Positions 12,501 through 24,478 of a stretch of 64,000 bases of DNA are shown piece by piece (positions within the stretch are counted from its first letter, which is position 1; each line of letters opens with the position of its first letter). The translations under genes were made by a program, and so were the position numbers. The notes beneath the pieces were generated by a model. That model made no database searches. It was given only the letters and a program-made list of their open reading frames with translations, and was not told the origin of the DNA. This stretch comes from Pascua guehoae (taxonomy: Eukaryota > Basidiomycota > Tremellomycetes > Trichosporonales > Trichosporonaceae): positions 3,668,410-3,732,409 of the forward strand of contig BCJX01000001.1 in NCBI GenBank assembly GCA_001600415.1, written 5' to 3'.

Positions 12501-14351
12501 CGAGGCCCGCCCTGAGCCTCCGCAGCACACACCCATGGGCACGACCCGTACCCGGTGGAGTGTTTCATGGGCGCGCCGTCGACCCTGGCACATGCTCCAT
12601 TTAGCATAGCGCCGGTTCTGCCGAGAAACGAGTGCGAGCTGCCATGAGGAATGCCAACACACGGTCAGCGTACGCTGCGCCGTGTGCCAGGTTCTGGAAG
12701 CGGTCGGCAACTAGCTCGAAATGCAATGTATGCGGCAATAACCTACTGCCGGGTGACGGTCGGTGCCTCAACATTGAACATGCCATACATTGAACATGCC
12801 ATAATGACATGTGCCGGACCGACGGTGCCGAGGGAAGCTAGTTGGTGTGCGCCGCCGTGTTTTGTTGTGTTTTGTTTGTGTGCAACCCCATCGTGAAATG
12901 GTTACCAGGCGCACTGTGCGCACTGTCCCTGTCCCTGTTCTATTTCTCGGCTGGCATGTTCGGATCCACCCTGCCTGATCGCACCTGAATGCCTCGCACC
13001 GCATTGGTTGAACGGCTTGTGCGTGGTTCTTATCGTCCTTTGATTGCCCTGAACTTGAAGTTGGGTGACGTTGGGTGACAACTTTTTTAGTTGATGAATG
13101 CTGCGGATCCGATCGGGCTTGTAGCATGTCAACCATGCACCCCACAGAACTCTACTGGGCATTGCTGGCTGTGTTTGTTGTTTGTTTCCAAACAAGGAAG
13201 GTGCTGCAGGCATGCAGGTAGGGCGCAGCAGACATCGCCAGACGTCGCCGGGCCGCCAGTGGACGCCAGTTTGACACCGGCGCAGGTGGCTGCGTTAGCC
13301 GGAAGGAGAAGAGGGTCCGACAATTACATTGAGAGTCCATGGCAGACTAACTGCACTTTCCGAGGAAGACATCCGAGGTACGGAGCCGGATCCGGGGAAC
13401 GCGGAGAACCCAGAGGGCAGCAAGCATGGGGGCTCGTCGAACACGAGGCGACGTTGCGCCCCCTCTGGCCCCTCATTGTCCCGTAAGCCACCCATGGGTG
13501 CTCCAGAGTCGAGCGAGGCAACAGGGGCGAAGGGCGGAATGTGTTCCGAGGTCGTGCAACTGGAACGTCACCCTGGCCTGCGGTTGCTTGGCAGTGGTGC
13601 ATCATGCCCCAGGCACTTGAACAAATTGACACGTGAGGCTAAATCGACACTACTGTCGCGCGAGCAACATATCAACCACCACCTTCCTCGATCCTCACAC
13701 GTTGGATCGTCTCTCCAACAATTCCGCTCACGGGTGCACTGCGCGTGCGCCAAGCGCTGTGGGCCCTGTGGGGCAATCCCGGCACACTGCCCCCAAGACG
13801 TTTGTCGCGCGACGCGTGTTAATGCAATCCTTGAGACATCACAACAAGCTGTAGCTCATTTGGCCTCGTTTGCGCCCTGCGCAATGCTGCCGTCGGAGTC
13901 ACTCGTCGGCACTAGAGTACTAGAGTGTCTCAACTAGTCGCAAATTGGTGTGCCGGTGGACTGTATCCGGATGTCTAACACCCATGACGCACCCACGACT
14001 GCAGCTACCCTCGACGCAAGCGGCAAAGCGCCACTCAAGACTCAATGATCCCCTCACGCTATCATCCACGCTACCGCTGTCGTCAACTGCACAACACGAC
14101 CGGCCTCGGGCGATGCGCCTTACCTCGCACCTCCCGAGTCAACGGCCTTCCTCGCTTTTCCTCGCACCGCATTGTTGGACCGGTTGCCTTGGCGATCCTG
14201 CCTTGGGGTGTCGTGCCCAGCCTCGCGGTGGTGGACCTTCCCCCGTTGCGGTTGTTGTCCACCTTCCCTCGATCTCAGTGTTGTCCACCTTCCCTCGCAC
14301 CCACTCTGCTTCCGTCCGATCCCCCCACCCAGCGGTACCCCCTCTGCCAGA
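9584..14351. other. Gene-poor region, partly AT-rich
   Basis: Nearly 5 kb without a recognisable gene. From about 9,640 to 11,000 base composition is clearly richer in A and T than the surrounding coding DNA, with an A12 tract near 11,504-11,515. The rest is mixed. Open frames are short, unspliced and resemble no family I know. I see no terminal repeats, reverse-transcriptase motif or tRNA. It may be intergenic spacer, a relic, or hold non-coding RNA. Confidence 0.55.
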
Positions 14352-14358
14352 TATATAA
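14352..14358 (+). promoter_or_regulatory. TATA box of the eight-cysteine protein gene
   Basis: The sequence atatataagg lies about 120 nt before the start codon and is followed by a CT-rich leader (about 14,393-14,415), an arrangement seen in strongly expressed fungal genes. Confidence 0.6.
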
Positions 14359-14472
14359 GGAGGGCATTTGGGCGACCAACATCTCTCATCCAACCTCTCT
14401 CTCTCTCACTCTCAATCTTGTACCGTGTTCCACACTCCCTTTACCCTCCTCTCCAGCATCACCATCGCAAAC

Positions 14473-15497
14473 ATGCTCTACGCCAACGTTCTTGTCGCGC
14501 TCGCCACCGCCGGCTGTGAGTATCCCACCTCTTCTCGTCTCTTCCTCATCCTCTTGCGCTTCATAGCCACCTTGCCTCCTCTTGCCGCCACCCTCTCTCC
14601 ACTCCACTCTTCCCCACCTTCCTTCCTCTCGTCGTCACCTCCCTTCGCCCTTACTGACTCCACAGCTGCCTCGGCTGCGCTCTCGCCGGCCAGCATCTTC
14701 GCTCGCCAGATCGACGCCTCGAACATCCCCCCCGAGTGCATCCCCACCTGTCTCCCCAACGCCGGCCCGCTCCTCACTTGCCAGGCCGCGCTCCCGACCA
14801 ACAACTACATTGACGCCTGCCGTCCCCTCTGCTCGGTAAGTGCTTGCTCACCACCTTCCCTCTCCGCTCTGGCCCTTCAGCTAACACTACCAGGTCCTCG
14901 ACGCCGCTCTCGACTGCATCAACTGCATTCCCGAGGTCAAGAAGTACGCTGCCCAGCTCAAGGCCGGCTGCGAGGCCGACATGGGCGGCCAGCCCATCCC
15001 CCCCGTCGACAACGGCGGTGGCGAGGAGCCCCCCAAGGAGGAGCCCACTAAGGAGGAGCCCCCCAAGGAGGAGCCTACCAAGGAGGAGCCCCCCAAGGAG
15101 GAGCCCACCCCCACTGCCGGCGGCGGTGACGACAAGGCCACCGACGCCCCCGCCCCGGGCCCTACCACCGCTCCCGCCCCTGGCGATGACAAGATTGTGA
15201 CCACCACCTGCGCCACCGCGGGCGGCTGCCACACCATCACTGTCGACAAGCCCAAGGTGAGTTTTGACTCGTATCCAATTTCATCCAGACCGTACACTGA
15301 CAAAGCAGGCTGGCGGCCCCGCCCCCGCCCCCACCGACAAGGCTGACGACAAGGCCGCCGAGCCCGCTGCCTCGGACGCCGCTGCCGCTGCCGCCGCGGC
15401 CGCCAACAAGGACAACAAGAACTCGGGCGCTGGTGTCACCGCCGGCATCTCGACCGTCGCCCTCTTCATCGGTGGCGCCGTCGCCGCCCTCTTCTAA
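14473..15497 (+). CDS. Secreted eight-cysteine, probably GPI-anchored cell-surface protein
   Basis: Exons 14473-14515, 14666-14835, 14894-15256 and 15309-15497 close to 254 aa. The start gives a signal peptide (MLYANVLVALATAGSASA). The mature N-terminal part has eight cysteines in about 75 residues (spacing C-x3-C-x9-C-x12-C-x3-C-x8-C-x2-C-x12-C), reminiscent of CFEM and related small fungal surface domains but without a clean CFEM signature. A linker repeats PPKEEPTKEE and is followed by Ala/Pro/Asp-rich sequence. The C-terminus is a small-residue site (NSGAG) plus a hydrophobic tail ending GGAVAALF, as in GPI-signal peptides. A TATA box and CT-rich leader suggest high expression. Function is unknown; haem or iron capture would be one guess if CFEM-like. 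Confidence 0.8.
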
Positions 15498-16584
15498 GCG
15501 CCTCTCAGCATGGCCTTCCTTCCCAGCGTTGACCAGTAGTCTAGTCTTCTATACCTGGTCCCGCATGGACAACGGACAGTTTGACGGTGATGCAATAATT
15601 CTTTGATGTCGCTTCCTCTGTTGCCTCTTTCCAGACTCTTGCCCTTTGCCATTATTCACTGACTCTTCTTGATCGATTTTCTTCTCTCTCTTCATCTTCT
15701 GACCACTTCTTTGCGTCGAACATGTTTACTGACTGATGCTTGCCCCTCAACACTGATTATGGGTATCCTTTACCAGCTCAACGGCACAAGCGCCCAAGGG
15801 ACAGCTCGTTGGTCCAACCGTGTCATTGCTTTCCCCGAACGTGTGTGACAACTACGAGCAGTACGCATGTCTCCTAGCCAGATACGTTTAGTGCTCTGCT
15901 AGACCACAGCAGGGGCGGTGCAGCAGTGTCCCTACTCACACCCTTACAGCCACAGCCCAAGTAGCTCCCATGGAATTGCTCGTAAAGTGCCACAGTTCCA
16001 CAACTCACTAACCGCTTCGGCTCCCACTAAGTACAAAACAGTACTCGGGTACTGGGACAGTGAAGGGTACTGACGCAGGCCCCTTTGCCTCCGCATGGTC
16101 ATGCGGCCGCGCTCACCTTACTGTACTTGTGCCCGGCCACTTGGCAGACGCTGAATACCCGGCTGCGGCTCGCCGGCCATGGGCCATACCACGCCAAATT
16201 GCACGCTAGTGCCCTAAGCTGGCCAACGGCCAAGCTTCGCGGAGATTGGGTGCGGCCATGACCACTGCGTACCAACGTGCGCCGTTGCCGGGACGGAAAG
16301 GCAGCGCAGTAGTGTGTCAGTGAGTGTACGCGTGCTATAAGCAGGGGATTGGGATCTGCCCGTGTTGTCCATCCATTGGTTTTGCTTGCCTTGTCCAGTT
16401 TGTGGCGGAGGCGGTAATATCGTGCACACTACGCCTGACACAGAGAGCCCACTGGACGCTCGTTGTTTGGGACTCGGGGCCATGATGGGCGCGTGGTACA
16501 GAGGACAGACTCTGCGACTCTGCTCTGGGTATTGCACACTTGCCGGCCACGGGGAGGCAGTCGCACCTCGCACACGCAGGGCAC

Positions 16585-16675
16585 ACAACACAACCGCAAC
16601 ACAACTTCGCGGCACACAACACTAACACATCACAACACACGCCGTTCACAACACTAATACATCACAACACACGGC
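16585..16675 (+). repeat. Degenerate CAACAC-rich repeat
   Basis: Two longer copies of a block containing ttcacaacac / aacactaacacatcacaacacac lie next to each other, with shorter copies before them. The sequence is purely A and C with occasional G or T. Confidence 0.6.
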
Positions 16676-17987
16676 ACGCGTGCAAGTATGACGATCCCAT
16701 AAACCGCGCCGACAGCAGCCCCCCCCCCACCACACCATGCACACCATGAACCGCATGACCCGTGAGCGACCGATGCGGCACCGCCGATCTCCCGCGGCTG
16801 CACCTCAAATTCCCGTGTCACCAGACGTGTCACCCGTTTTCCCGCAGGAACACAGGAACGCCACATTGCACATACAGGCACCGTACGTGCGGTCCCCCTT
16901 GTCCCTTGTCTTATCGCGCCACTCTCGTACACCGCCACAACCGCCTCTACCGCAGGCACGCGCAGCGATCTCGAGTGAGGCAGCCATGTGCGTGCTCTGT
17001 GGCTGGGTGGAAGCGGCCGGCGCTGGGGTTGGTAGTGTACGTTTGTGGTGGTGCTTATCTTTGCAGGGGGTACTGTGCAGGTACAGCTGCGCCTGGCTCT
17101 GGGTCTGGCTCAGGGTGGGGGTGGGGCTTTAGAGGTGGGTGTGGCTCTAGGTCTGGCTTGGGTCTGGCTTTAGGTTCCGAGTGTCATCCGCGAGCGCAAT
17201 CCAAGACGGGCACACCGTCGAGCAGGACCCAAGCAGACCAGAGCCGAGCAAGTTGGCAGACCAGCGACGAGCAAGTTCGTTGCGGTGCCAGACCAGTATC
17301 GAGCAGGTTCGTTGCGGTGGTGCAGTCTGCTGCCGTGCTGAACGCATCATGGATGGTTACAGCTACGCCGCCAGGTCGATACCGTGTGGCAGGGTGGAGT
17401 TGGGCAGTGGTGCTGCCGTGACAAGAGGGCCAGGTCTGTTTCGTCTTGGGGTGGGTTGAGATTAACTATACCCGAGCGTGCTTTACCTCGAGCTCACCAG
17501 GTGACCAGTTGTACAATCCCCGTCGTCCTCCCCTATTCCGCACGACACCAGCCGTGCTCGTTGCCAGTGTAGTTTATCCGACGATTCAACACGCGTAATC
17601 AAATCTGCAACCCCGTGCCCCATCTCCTTGCCTCATCCCACCCCACCCCACCCGCCGCGAGCGCCAGGCCGCACCGCATAACAGCGCATGCATCACCAGG
17701 TATCGTGCATTGTCCCATCCGCATCATCACAGTTACCATATTTCGCACAGTACCAGTCCTCGCACCCGGGTTGGCATCGCATCGCATCGTACCTGCGTGC
17801 AGTCACGCACAGCCCAATCACACCTCAACGTCACGCCGGGCCGGCATCTCGCGGCCTCGCGGCGGCCTCGCGGGCTAGTCACCGGCCCGGGCCGTGGCGC
17901 ACACGTGCAGGGGCGATCGAACGACCGCCCAGCCCGCTCGGCGGAGCTGGCGGGGGTTGATGTCCGCTCCCTGGCACTCCCTGGGGG

Positions 17988-18070
17988 ATTGTGGAACTGT
18001 GGGACTGGGCTGTGGGACTGGACTGTGGGCCTATGGAACTGTGCGACTATGGAACTGTGGGACCGTGCGG
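17988..18070 (+). repeat. Degenerate tandem repeat of ggactgtggaactgtg type
   Basis: Successive copies of a 10-16 nt unit built from ctgtgg and gaactgtg, with point changes between copies. No coding frame is maintained across the array. Confidence 0.6.
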
Positions 18071-18351
18071 CTCGTGCTCGTGCTGGTCCTGGTGATCGTG
18101 CTGCCTGGTGCTCGTACTGGTGCAGCGCTCGTGCCGGTGATCGTGCATGCTCCTGCGGGTACTGCTGCTCGTGCTGTGCCCGTGCTCGTGCTCATGTGTC
18201 CTGAGTGCCCGAAAGTCCGACATGACGCCATTCCCCCGAGGCCCGGTGAATGCCGACCCCGCGGGGCGCATGGGCTCATGGCCAGTCGCATGGTCGCCGT
18301 GCGCCGGTCGGGCCGGTCGGGTGGCCTGTGTTGTCTGTGGTGCTCGGCGTG

Positions 18352-18396
18352 ATGGCCGATGAGATGGCCGACGCGATGGCCGACGCGATGGCCGGG
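18352..18396 (+). repeat. 12-nt tandem repeat, gatggccgacgc type
   Basis: Three to four neighbouring copies of gatggccgacgc or gatggccgatga. Confidence 0.65.
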
Positions 18397-18970
18397 AGTG
18401 ACTGATCGAGCTCGACGTAATCTGGGGCAGGCTGGAGTAAACTGACCCGAGTGACATTGTGTTTCAGATGCCTGGTCATCTAGAACAGAAGCGATGCAAG
18501 TGGGACGCATGGTAGGCACTGTCAGTACGGTTTCAGCTCTGCGGCCTCGCCACGGCCTCGTCACAGACTCTGTTCCAACTCTGAACTATGCTGCACCTCG
18601 GCTCGTGTACCGTTCCAACTCCGCTCCGACTCTGCTCCACCTCTGCTCGTGTACATGTATTGGGTTGCATCACAACAAGGGATATAGAGCCTCGGAGTGT
18701 GCGAGTGCTACGTTTTAGGTGTGCACGGGTTGCGCTATAGAGTAGGGCGTTGCGTGGCGTGTCGATGAGAGAGGTGGGGATGCGTGCGAGCGACTCGCGG
18801 CGCGAGCGCGGGGGGTGGGTGAACAGACAATCGGGGGTATGTGCGTGGGTGGAACGCGCGCCCACCAGCCGCACCAAACGCGGCTGGCAGGGTGGGTCGG
18901 TGTCGGTCCGTCCGCGAACGCGATCCGTCTAATCGAGAATGGATCCGCCCGGGTGTGCAGCAAACTGCAC

Positions 18971-20774
18971 TTAGAGCTTGGGGGAGCGGGCCTTGAGCTT
19001 CTGGATGAGCTTCTCGTTGACCTTGTCCATGTAGACGTTGGTGGTGACCCAGTCCTCGCGCTTCATGTTCTTGCCCTTCATGGCGAGGGCGAGGTCCTTG
19101 GTCATGATGCCGTCCTGGTCAATGACCTCGACACAGGCCGACTCGAGGTCGTGGGCAAAGTCGGCGAGCTCGGGGGTGCCGTCGAGCTTGCCGCGGAAGG
19201 CAAGACCACGGGTCCAGGCAAAGATGGACGCGACGGGGTTGGTCGACGTCTCCTCTCCCTTCTGCCACTGGCGGTAGTGGCGGGTGACGGTGCCGTGGGC
19301 GGCCTCCGACTCCATAATCTTGCCATCGGGGGTGATGAGCTCCGAGGTCATCATGCCGAGCGAGCCAAAGCCCTGGGCGAGAACGTCCGACATGACGTCG
19401 CCGTCGTAGTTCTTGCACGCCCAGACAAAGCCACCCTCAGACTTGACAGCCTGCGCGACCATGTCGTCAATGAGACGGTGCTCGTAGTAGATGCCGAGCT
19501 TCTTAAACTCGGCCTCGTACGTCGACTCGTAGACCTCCTGGAAAATGTCCTTGAAGCGGCCGTCGTAGCGCTTCATGATAGTGTTCTTGGTCGACATGAA
19601 CATGGGCATCTTCTTCTGGATGGCCATCTTGAACGAGGCGTGCGCAAAGCCGTAGATCGACTCGTCCGTGTTGTACATGGACATGGCAACACCCTTGCCC
19701 TTGAAGTCAAAGACGTTGAGCTCAATGGTCTCGCCTCCGTCCTCGGGAACAAACTTGAGCGTAAGCTTGCCCTTGCCGGGGACAACAAGGTCGGTCGAGC
19801 GGTACTGGTCACCGAACGCGTGGCGGCCAATGACAATGGGCTTGGTCCATCCAGGGACGGGCTGGGGGATCTTGGAGAGGATGATGGGCTCGCGGAAGAC
19901 GGTGCCGCCGAGGATGTTACGGATCTGGGGGTCAGTGTGTGCTTTTTGCGTGGGTGTGGGGTGTGGGGGTGGGGCAGTTTGGTGTGTATCATGGACAGTG
20001 TGTCGTTGTGGGTGTCACTGCGGACGTGCATCTGGGGCTTCCCGGCACCGTGCATGATGCTGCCAGAGTGCATACCATCGACAACAGGGATCGACGGGCG
20101 ACACCGAAGATAGCCCACCACGATACCGGTCGGGTCGGGCCGTGGGTCCCGGCGCATCGCATCGCACATGTCCGGTCGGCCGCGGGCGGGCCGACGGCCC
20201 CGCAGCCACACACGAAAAAAAAACCCCCGAGGTAGTAGTGGAGGGTATCCAGACACGGCAACTCACGGTACCGTTGGGCGACTTCCACATCTCCTTGAGC
20301 TTGAACTCCTCAACGCGGGCCTCGTCGGGGGTGATGGTGGCGCACTTGACGGCGACCTGGTACTTGATGGTGGCCTCGGCCGACTCGACGGTGACCTTGT
20401 CGTCGGTCTGTAGACATGGATCAGTATGTGACCATTATCGCAAGCAGGGATGTTGCATCCATCGGGTTTGTCATCCGCCATGGTTTGATTGGATTGCAAC
20501 GAGGGCTGCTCCAGAAACCAAACCCGAAAAGCGAAAAGACTACCGCCGATGGTGTGGTGCTACCACCACCACTACTACTCACGGCGTCACGGTGCTCCAT
20601 ACCCAAGTCGTAGTACTTGAGGTCGACGTCGACGTAGGGGAGAATGAGCTCCTCACGGATCTTCTTCCAGATGATGCGGGTCATCTCGTCACCGTCCATC
20701 TCGACGATGGGGTTCTTCGCCTTGATGCGCTTGATACCGTCGGGGGTAGAGGCAAAGGTGCGGGCGGCAGACAT
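18971..20774 (-). CDS. IDP1: NADP-dependent isocitrate dehydrogenase
   Basis: Oxidatively decarboxylates isocitrate to 2-oxoglutarate and makes NADPH, the two substrates (with glutamine) that glutamate synthase uses. Exons 20774-20583, 20407-20267 and 19924-18971 close to 428 aa, the normal length. [17 protein letters not shown] at the start, [50 protein letters not shown], the [12 protein letters not shown] block and [23 protein letters not shown] identify the family. A short, weakly basic N-terminal extension precedes the core, so cytosol or mitochondrion cannot be decided from sequence. The C-terminus is RSPKL, whose last three residues only weakly resemble a peroxisomal PTS1. Intron 2 is 342 nt. 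An additional upstream exon carrying a presequence cannot be excluded. Confidence 0.95.
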
Positions 20775-23700
20775 GGTGGCTAGGACGGAGGGGATGGTGG
20801 AGCGCAGAAGCGGAGTAGAGCGAGAGAGAGGAGAAAGCTGGATATTGCAAGAAGAACAGGTTAGTTTTAAGAAGGAAATCGGGACGGAGGTGGGAGGGGG
20901 CAGGGGGGTAGGTCGGGGCGGGGATCGGTGGATACGTCTACACCAGCGCTGACCAAACGCTTTCTGCCGACCGGTCGCGCGTCACAGACACCGTTTTGCC
21001 TCGGTTTACCCTGGGAGACAACCGTCCCCCAGAGCGCGTTGGTCGGTCGGTCGGTGCGACCTCTGCTAAACCCCTTGTTCCTATTGTCCTGCCCTCATTG
21101 CAATACCCCGCTTCAAGCCCGACTCTGGTACAGTGCCCCCGTGTGCGCCAACCCGCAATCATCGGGGCAGCTGGGGCGGGCCAGGTTGGGTGTGGGGGGA
21201 GGGGGGCCTGTGGGTCCGGTGGGAGGCCGGTGTCATGTCTCGCCGCCTTGTAGCGCAGCCGCCCGCCCGCATGTGCCCGCATGGCCCGCTAGGGGTTGAT
21301 GACATTTGGGTCACTGCACTGGCACTGGGTCGGTCGGTCGGCCAAGGGGCCCAGAGGAGAGAGAGAGAGCACGACAGCACGACAGCACGACAGCACGCCA
21401 GCGAGGCGTTTTTTTTTTCTCTTGGGTGGAGCCACGGGGGAAATCAGTTCGGCCTTGTTCGGCATTCACCCCGGAAATCCACCCCTCCAACCAACACCCA
21501 CCGCGTTCCCAAACCCTCTCTGTGCGCCTCTGCCCTAGTGCCCAGCCACTCACCATTCTTGGAAAAAAACCGCCGGCGGGATGCGATCTTTGCGAACGGG
21601 CTTTCCAAAGTGGGTCTGCGTTGACAGGGGACTTGCAAGGGGACGGACCGTCAAAAAGAAAAAGACGGTGCGGGGGCGGACTCGGAGAGGTGCGGGGGCG
21701 GGTTTGTTGCGCTTTTGCGTTGCACAACTGGGGGTTTGTGTTTGCAAGAGTGCGGGGAACGGACGGGGGGGCGAGAGAGAGATATGGGTTTGAGCGGGGG
21801 AGGGTTGTGTTGCGAATAGACTGTTGGGTCGGATGACGCGCGGTTGTTTAATGGAGGGATGGGCAACGAGACGAAACCGTGACAAGACGAAACGCTACTT
21901 GATGACGGCCGGTTTGAGGTGGGGGTGTGGGGGTGGGGGAGAGACTGCACAGACTGGAATAATTGGGGTCAAGAATGCAAAAGCAACCTTGCAAGCCATC
22001 ACGGATCCCTTCATGACCGACTCGTGACGACCGTTCGCCCCCGTTCGCCCTCTGTCTGTCCTGTCCAGTCGCACATGATGACGAGGTCGGCACCTCGGCC
22101 GACCTCGCCGGGTGAGCGCAGGCGAGGAGGGCGCGAACGGAGGCAGCCAAGCAAGCGCCGTGAGCTGCGTGCTGGGCGCGCTGGCATGCTGGGCTGCTGG
22201 GCTGGGCTGCATGGATTGAGTCGCCTGCATGAGGGGCTGGCCACTGGCCACTGGCCACCGTGGGAGGGGTCTTGGACGTGACAGACTGCTTGTGCGCATG
22301 CATTCTTGGTGTCCCTTTGTCAGACGACCAGCCAAGCTGCGGTGCGCGCTGCACGCGCTGCAAGCTGTCAGGTGCATTCAGGTGCTGGCCGTGCTGTCAG
22401 GTGCAGGCGCAGGTAGGCTTTGTTTGCTTTACGCCAATCGCTCAGAACGCCGAGAGAGGGGTGGGGTGGAGGTGTAGACTTTCCGACGCTGGGACATCAA
22501 GGTGCACTGGCAGGCAGCACCTTTTTTTGCTCTCTTCTTGGAGCCGCGTTAAGCCGTGCTGGATTGCGGGGCCTCAAGAGCGCACACATGGGGCGCAGGG
22601 GCCGCCGGGGGGGCGAAAGGCAAAACGGGCGCAGGGCGCAGGGGCACAGGGGCAATACAAAGGGGGCCGATCAGGGACACGTAGAGCAGTTTTGAAAGAG
22701 ACGCGCGCGCATGGGCCGCCTATTAATCACACGGTAGGTACAGTAGTTGCCCCTTCCCTGTCCTTTGTGGTATCGTGTCCCTGTGCGGCATCTGGAGACA
22801 GAGACGGGCCGAAACGGCGACGTCGACGCTCAAGATAGGCCATTTTCTTGTTTGATTACTTCTTGTTTTCGAATCCGGGCATCGGCCATTTTCGATTCCA
22901 CATCACGTTGCCCCCCCCCCCGTTCCACGCAGCCAGCGCACTGACCCCTCACCCAACTACCCATGTTGCCGATCCATCCCCATCTTGTGCCCCAGATACC
23001 CCGCCCGCACGCACACTGACACACACTGGACACTGATGAATGGCGGATCGGATCGCGGATCAATACTCGCACCACACAGTACTCCTTCCGCACGCACACC
23101 ATGTTATTTGCTTCCAGATTGTCTTTATCCCTAACCTCGCTCCCTAGCCAGTAGGAATTCAAGCCACTGATAATCATTCCCTATCTACCGCTTAGCTAAG
23201 CAAATGAAAAGCATGCCACCACTCGTATAATGGTGATCACGTTCCTGCGCTTGCCGTTGTTCCTGCGCCTCGAAAAGCGGCATGCGGTATGCGGAATTGC
23301 GGCATTGGCATGGGACGCGTCATTCTCATTGGGCAATGGATGCGTTTCGGCTTGGCCCCCTCCTCCCCAACAACGGTCTGGGGTTGGACGGGTCGGGTAA
23401 ATGCAATTCAGACTCTCCGCACTCCCAACCATGACGTGCAACACGAGCCGTTTTCCAACAAAGAGAAAGCCACAGCCACAACAAACGCGGGTCGATAATG
23501 GTACCTCCAAGCCATGAACGCCGTGCCACGCGCCCTCTTTGTTGTCCTACTCGTCCACTCACCCGTGGCATCTGGCGGGAACCCGACGGCGTCTCATGAA
23601 CAGGAACGGTTATCGCGCCACCTCATGTCTGCAACGGCGCAAAGTGGCGCTGGCCGCTGGGCGCTGACCGGCTCCGCCTGCCTCCGCCCTCCACTCTTGT

Positions 23701-24478
23701 CACTCTTGTCACCCCAGCCAACTGGCCAACAGAAAATGCTGCGTCGCGGGTGACGGTACACACCCAACATCCGTGTGTGGGGACGACTTGGCCGCACGTA
23801 CCGCCGGGGCACAGGCGTGCACACGAGTGGAAGTGCAGTCCAGGAGGGCACGGCATTCGGCCCGGTGCCTAAGCCTCCATACTCGGCAGCTATGCTCCAA
23901 TCGTCACACGACGAGGCGCATCACGGACCCGTTCTGATAAACTAACCCGACCCCTCGACCCTCTGCTCCTGCTCTGCCCACCCGTTTGCCATTTCGGATT
24001 CGCCCCGCTCGGACTTTCTTCGGCATGTTGGATATTTGCCGCTGCTTTTGTTTCGAATTTTTCATTACCAGCGGGTCGCAGCGCAGCGCCGTGCAAACGT
24101 AACGCGCAACGGCCGTGGCATGCGCATGCGCCATGCGCGACCTGCTCAATTGCTCAACGGGTCGTCTTCTTGGCATACTTTACTGCCAGACGGCTCAGCA
24201 CGGCCCGCGCTTCTCGAGCCCGGCGGCCGGCGGCCATGCGGCCGTCTTGAGCGGGGAGTGAGGTGTTGCGGAGAACAAAGAGCGGACAACAGATCTCGGC
24301 CCACGTGCCATGCACGCGAAACCCACGCGACGGCGGAGTTGCAACTCCGCTTCCACCTGTTTCCATTCAGCAGCCATCAGCCAGCAGCCCACGGCTGCTG
24401 ACATTTGCACGACTACTGCGCATTGCCATTTGCTGCCTCCACCGGCGTCACTCCATTTACATACTCTTGTCAGAAACC
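20775..24478. other. Gene-poor region between IDP1 and the SDHAF3 gene
   Basis: A 3.7-kb spacer between divergent genes, presumably carrying both promoters at its ends. I find no conserved frame. Homopolymer tracts occur, for example T9 near 21,410, C11 near 22,912 and T7 near 22,523. Confidence 0.5.

Larger units (their letters stand above)
15498..18970. other. Gene-poor region with several degenerate short repeats
   Basis: About 3.5 kb without a supported gene. It holds imperfect repeats of CAACAC type (about 16,585-16,675), TCTGGCT type (about 17,090-17,175), GGAACTGTG type (about 17,988-18,070) and ATGGCCGACGCG type (about 18,352-18,396). Overlapping frames on both strands look like GC-rich noise. 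Confidence 0.55.

Noticed and set aside
13329..13937. A 202-codon plus-strand frame
   Set aside because: No recognisable domain, signal or neighbour support.
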